NCBI GenBank assembly: GCA_902385765.1
Contig: CABMGU010000024.1
Span: 1 to 7,145, forward strand
DNA length: 7,145 nt
Reading direction: 5' to 3'
DNA from: an uncultured archaeon
GTDB lineage: Archaea > Nanobdellota > Nanobdellia > Woesearchaeales > ARS49
Part shown: piece by piece, positions 5,496-7,145 of the stretch
Layout of the letters: each line of letters opens with the position of its first letter
Numbering within the stretch: position 1 is the first letter of the stretch
Program-made: the position numbers and the translations under genes
Notes under the pieces: generated by a model
Database searches by the model: none
Told to the model about the DNA's origin: nothing
Seen by the model: only the letters and a program-made list of their open reading frames with translations

Positions 5496-5996
5496 ATGAG
5501 ATATTTTGGTCCTGATGGTCTTCCTTTGTCTGAATCCGGTGTTTCTTTGATTGAGCGTGTTGAAAACGTTTCTGTTGCAGAGCTTGTGCTTGGCAGTGTT
5601 GATTTGTCTAAGAAAAATGTTGTCTTGTTCTCCGCAGATGGTGAACTTCTTCGTTCTGCTGAGAATGTTATTCTTGTCGGCGGTCATTACTTGTCTGGTC
5701 AGGAGCGCGAGTTCCTGAAAGCTCACGACATTAGATTCTTCTCTTTGCATTCTGTTGTTCACGAGGGCATTGTTAATGTGTGTGATGCTTTGATGGAGTG
5801 CGCTCGTGGCTGGCCTTCAATGCATATTTGCATCTCTTTGTCCATTCTTGAGCTTCCTGGCGGTCTGTCTGCGCGTGAGCTTTTGTACTTTATTCAGCGT
5901 CTTCGTTTGCTGAAGAATTATTCTTCTGCCAATGTTATTGCTGGTTTTTCTCCTTTATCTGCCAAGCTTCTGGCTGAGTTAGCGAAACCTTTTTAA
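5496..5996 (+). CDS. Degenerate, half-length ureohydrolase (arginase/agmatinase)-like protein
   Basis: 166 residues, no membrane segment. It resembles the ureohydrolase fold: strand VILVGGHYLSG (58-68) fits the hLGGDHS block; EFLKAHDIRFFSLHSVVHEGI (72-92) fits the segment after the central sheet; MHICISLSILE (109-119) fits the VYxSxDxDxxDP strand; PGGLSARELLYFI (121-133) closely matches the PGGLsxREhhyhh block; and IAGFSPLSAKLLAELA (148-163) fits the final strand and helix. The metal ligands are lost: the GGDHS histidine is out of register, the DAHxD loop is absent, and DxDxxD is replaced by SLSIL. Arginase-like catalysis is therefore not expected. The family usually has about 280-350 residues, so a large central part is missing while the frame is intact. 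It begins 3 nt after argS, with only a weak GTGAT (5489-5493) as SD. A structural, regulatory or arginine-sensing role is possible but unproven; assignment is by motif pattern from memory. Confidence 0.6.
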   Translation: MRYFGPDGLPLSESGVSLIERVENVSVAELVLGSVDLSKKNVVLFSADGELLRSAENVILVGGHYLSGQEREFLKAHDIRFFSLHSVVHEGIVNVCDALMECARGWPSMHICISLSILELPGGLSARELLYFIQRLRLLKNYSSANVIAGFSPLSAKLLAELAKPF

Positions 5997-5997
5997 A
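5990..5997 (+). promoter_or_regulatory. rps17e: Archaeal TATA box for the S17e-Alba unit
   Basis: TTTTTAAA, centred 26.5 nt from the ATG at 6020, so the message should be leaderless. The box overlaps the stop codon of the ureohydrolase-like gene, so the promoter of the next unit is embedded in the end of the previous gene. Confidence 0.65.
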
Positions 5998-6019
5998 TCA
6001 TCTATATCTTGGCAATCTT

Positions 6020-6214
6020 ATGGGGCGAATAAAGACCAAGATGATTAAGCGTTTGACTTTTGACTTGATTAAGCAGAGCAGGGAGCGCTTTACAAAGCAG
6101 TTTGAAGATAACAAGAAAGTAGTGCGCGAATTGTTGGGTAATGAAGCCAGCAAGAAGATTAGGAACTCTGTTGCAGGCTATGTTACCAGGTTGATGAAGG
6201 TTGTTGAAGAGTAA
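6020..6214 (+). CDS. rps17e: Small ribosomal subunit protein eS17 (S17e)
   Basis: 64 residues, about the usual length for archaeal S17e. A component of the 30S subunit found in archaea and eukaryotes but not bacteria. Seen: the family's basic start MGRIKTKMIKR (1-11), a helix ending in FTKQFEDNKKVVRELLG (25-41), then the SKKIRNSVAGYVTRLMK block (45-61), which is the clearest family signature (S/K-K-x-R-N-x-h-A-G-Y-h-T-R). Start supported by the TATA box and by the conserved N-terminus. It forms a transcription unit with Alba 17 bp downstream. Confidence 0.95.
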   Translation: MGRIKTKMIKRLTFDLIKQSRERFTKQFEDNKKVVRELLGNEASKKIRNSVAGYVTRLMKVVEE

Positions 6215-6218
6215 TTTC

Positions 6219-6225
6219 GGGGGTG
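6219..6225 (+). promoter_or_regulatory. alba: Shine-Dalgarno sequence of alba
   Basis: GGGGGTG, one mismatch from the archaeal consensus GGAGGTG, 6 nt before the ATG at 6232. It decides the start: the in-frame GTG at 6223 falls inside this SD and is therefore rejected as a start codon. Confidence 0.75.
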
Positions 6226-6231
6226 TACTCG

Positions 6232-6513
6232 ATGTCAGAGGATAACAATATCTTTATTGGCAGCAAGCCTTTTATGAACTATGTTACTGGTGTTGTGATG
6301 CAGTTTACGACCAACCAGGCTTCTGAGGTTGTTATTAAGGCGCGTGGCAAGTTTATTTCCCGTGCTGTTGATGTTGCTGAGGTTGCTGCGAAGCGTTTTC
6401 TGGTGAACAGTATTGCCGTTGGGAACATTAACGTTAATTCTGAGGAATTCACCAATAGGGAAGGCAGGCAGGTCAGGGTGTCTACTATTGAGATTGCCTT
6501 GAAGAAGCTTTAA
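6232..6513 (+). CDS. alba: Alba family DNA/RNA-binding chromatin protein
   Basis: 93 residues, normal Alba length. Abundant dimeric protein that coats DNA and RNA in archaea. Seen: FIGSKPFMNYV (8-18), which matches the IGKKPVMNYV block of Sulfolobus Alba (Sso10b); the ASEVVIKARGKFISRAVDVAE block (32-52), almost identical in pattern to EIVIKARGRAISKAVDxVE; the RFL segment (57-59); and the C-terminal REGRQVRVSTIEIALKK (76-92). The two DNA-contact lysines K16-K17 of Sso10b correspond to Ser11-Lys12 here, so the residue acetylated and deacetylated in Sulfolobus is absent. ATG 6232 is chosen over GTG 6223 because of the SD and because it gives the usual MS- N-terminus. It is translated from the same message as S17e; a strong TATA box for the next gene begins 9 nt after its stop. 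Confidence 0.95.
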   Translation: MSEDNNIFIGSKPFMNYVTGVVMQFTTNQASEVVIKARGKFISRAVDVAEVAAKRFLVNSIAVGNINVNSEEFTNREGRQVRVSTIEIALKKL

Positions 6514-6521
6514 GAAAGATT

Positions 6522-6529
6522 TTTATATA
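6522..6529 (+). promoter_or_regulatory. Archaeal TATA box for the secreted TSP3-repeat protein
   Basis: TTTATATA, preceded by purine-rich AAGAAAGA (6513-6520) in the BRE position. Its centre lies 42.5 nt from the GTG at 6568, giving a predicted transcription start near 6552 and a leader of about 16 nt. Confidence 0.65.
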
Positions 6530-6557
6530 ATAAGATTAATTTTCTCTTGGGTAAAAA

Positions 6558-6562
6558 GGGGA
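6558..6562 (+). promoter_or_regulatory. Shine-Dalgarno sequence of the secreted protein gene
   Basis: GGGGA, 5 nt before GTG 6568. It supports GTG as the start. The ATG that overlaps it at 6566 is followed at once by TGA, and an in-frame TTG at 6547 would lie upstream of the predicted transcript. Confidence 0.6.
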
Positions 6563-6567
6563 CTAAT

Positions 6568-7145
6568 GTGAAAAAGGTAGTTCAAGGAATATTTGTGTTA
6601 GCAGTTGTTCTATGCCTAGCTATGCCTGTTGCTGCTGATGGTTCTTTTTTTGCTGATTTCTGGTCCTGGCTGAAGTCTTTCATTCCCACTGGCGCGCAGG
6701 TTGTTGACCCTGATGGCGACGGCATTGATTTCCTTGATAACTGTCCTGATGTTTATAATCCGGGCCAGGAGGACGTTGACCAGGATAATATTGGTGATGT
6801 TTGTGATTTCATTTATTCTGTGTCTCCTTCAGTTCTCGCTCAGGGCGCTTCTGCGACTGTCCGTATCTTGGGCAATAACTTGTCAACTGCAAACATTTCT
6901 TTCCCGTCAGAAATTAGTGTTTTGAACGTGTCTGTTGTGAATGATAGTGCGCTTGATGTTGTTGTTTCTGTGAGCGCGTTTGCTGATGTTGGTCATTATT
7001 CTGTTGTTGGTGATGTTCTTGGCATTGATGTTGTTGAAAAGCCGGATGTTCTTTACGGCTTCATTCCGGGTCGTATTGCTCAGGGCAGTGTTGTTGAGGT
7101 TGAAGTTTTAGGTAATTTTACTCCTGATTCTTATTTTTCTGTTTC
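6568..7145 (+). CDS. Secreted protein with thrombospondin type 3 repeat and tandem Ig/TIG-like domains, 3'-truncated
   Basis: 192 residues are visible; the frame runs off the window. Residues 1-23 form a classic Sec signal peptide: basic MKK, hydrophobic core, and an AxA-type site (VAA-DG). An aromatic segment FFADFWSWLKSF (27-38) follows. Residues 47-80 make one thrombospondin type 3 calcium-binding unit: DPDGDGIDFLDNCP, NPGQ, then DVDQDNIGDVCD, with Cys59 and Cys79 in the standard places, likely a disulfide. From 82 on are beta-rich modules with a period of 80 residues; the starts at 82 and 162 both read (I/L)Y-x4-P, then AQG, then (I/V)LGN, the pattern of IPT/TIG or other Ig-like folds. 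Five N-x-S/T sites lie at N104, N109, N120, N125 and N183, compatible with archaeal N-glycosylation. Inferred to be an extracellular or S-layer-associated calcium-stabilised adhesin or structural protein. No C-terminal anchor can be seen. Confidence 0.85.
   Translation, partial: MKKVVQGIFVLAVVLCLAMPVAADGSFFADFWSWLKSFIPTGAQVVDPDGDGIDFLDNCPDVYNPGQEDVDQDNIGDVCDFIYSVSPSVLAQGASATVRILGNNLSTANISFPSEISVLNVSVVNDSALDVVVSVSAFADVGHYSVVGDVLGIDVVEKPDVLYGFIPGRIAQGSVVEVEVLGNFTPDSYFSV
6811..7145 (+). repeat. Tandem Ig/TIG-like protein repeat, 240-bp period, second unit cut by window end
   Basis: Unit 1 starts at residue 82 (base 6811) and unit 2 at residue 162 (base 7051), exactly 80 codons apart. Shared positions in the first 22 residues of each unit are Tyr2, Pro6, the AQG at 10-12 and the LGN at 20-22. 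The DNA itself has diverged, so this is an old domain duplication, not a recent DNA repeat. More units may follow beyond the window. Confidence 0.6.

Noticed and set aside
5430..5762. Minus-strand open frame across the argS/ureohydrolase-like junction
   Set aside because: Overlaps two supported genes and has no expression signal.
6001..6008. TCTATATC as the TATA box of S17e
   Set aside because: Its centre is only about 15 nt from the start codon, too close for an archaeal promoter of this gene.
6223..6231. GTG 6223 as the Alba start
   Set aside because: The codon is part of the SD GGGGGTG for ATG 6232, and family N-termini fit the later start.
6566..6571. ATG at 6566 as start of the secreted protein
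   Set aside because: The next codon in that frame is TGA; GTG 6568 opens the frame with a signal peptide and has an SD.
1..7145. CRISPR arrays, tRNA/rRNA genes, insertion sequences, inteins
   Set aside because: No regularly spaced direct repeats, no tRNA-like cloverleaf with CCA-proximal features, no transposase motifs and no intein splice blocks were seen on either strand.

Overview
The window reads as a piece of an archaeal chromosome, most likely from a small-genome DPANN lineage (Woesearchaeota/Pacearchaeota-like; this placement is inferred from gene content and style, not from a phylogenetic marker test). Archaeal marks are ribosomal protein S17e, the chromatin protein Alba, an archaeal/eukaryotic-type tRNA methylthiotransferase, and archaeal TATA boxes spaced about 26-27 nt upstream of most start codons. 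Genes are tightly packed, with only about 20-90 bp between divergent or tandem units and essentially no gap, or an overlap, between convergent ones.

Layout. 2-694 (+): 3' part of an alpha/beta hydrolase. 673-1905 (-): e-MtaB/CDKAL1-type radical SAM methylthiotransferase, overlapping the hydrolase tail to tail by 22 bp. 1906-1989: divergent promoter region. 1990-2916 (+): a divergent protein of the Tam41/Mmp37 family (CTP:phosphatidate cytidylyltransferase in mitochondria), the most surprising gene here. 2918-3043 (-): a 41-residue zinc-ribbon protein. 3044-3135: divergent promoters, one carrying a perfect 14-bp palindrome over its TATA box. 3136-3447 (+): 103-residue protein resembling the N-terminal domain of the ribosome hibernation factor HPF/RaiA. 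3448-3744 (-): small multi-span membrane protein. 3745-3821: a third divergent promoter region. 3822-5492 (+): arginyl-tRNA synthetase, followed 3 nt later by a half-length ureohydrolase (arginase/agmatinase)-like protein without metal ligands (5496-5996). 6020-6214 and 6232-6513 (+): S17e and Alba, a two-gene unit. 6568-7145 (+): start of a secreted protein with a thrombospondin type 3 calcium-binding repeat and tandem Ig/TIG-like domains, cut by the window end.

Themes. Much of the window serves translation: tRNA modification, ArgRS, S17e and a possible hibernation factor. Expression signals follow a neat two-mode rule. Six genes have a TATA centre 25.5-27.5 nt from the start codon and no Shine-Dalgarno (SD) sequence, implying leaderless mRNAs. 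Two have a TATA centre 38.5-42.5 nt away and a G-rich SD in a leader of about 12-16 nt. A downstream operon gene (Alba) also has an SD. This rule was used to correct several start codons. The + strand is rich in T and G even where the gene lies on the - strand, suggesting replication-strand asymmetry.
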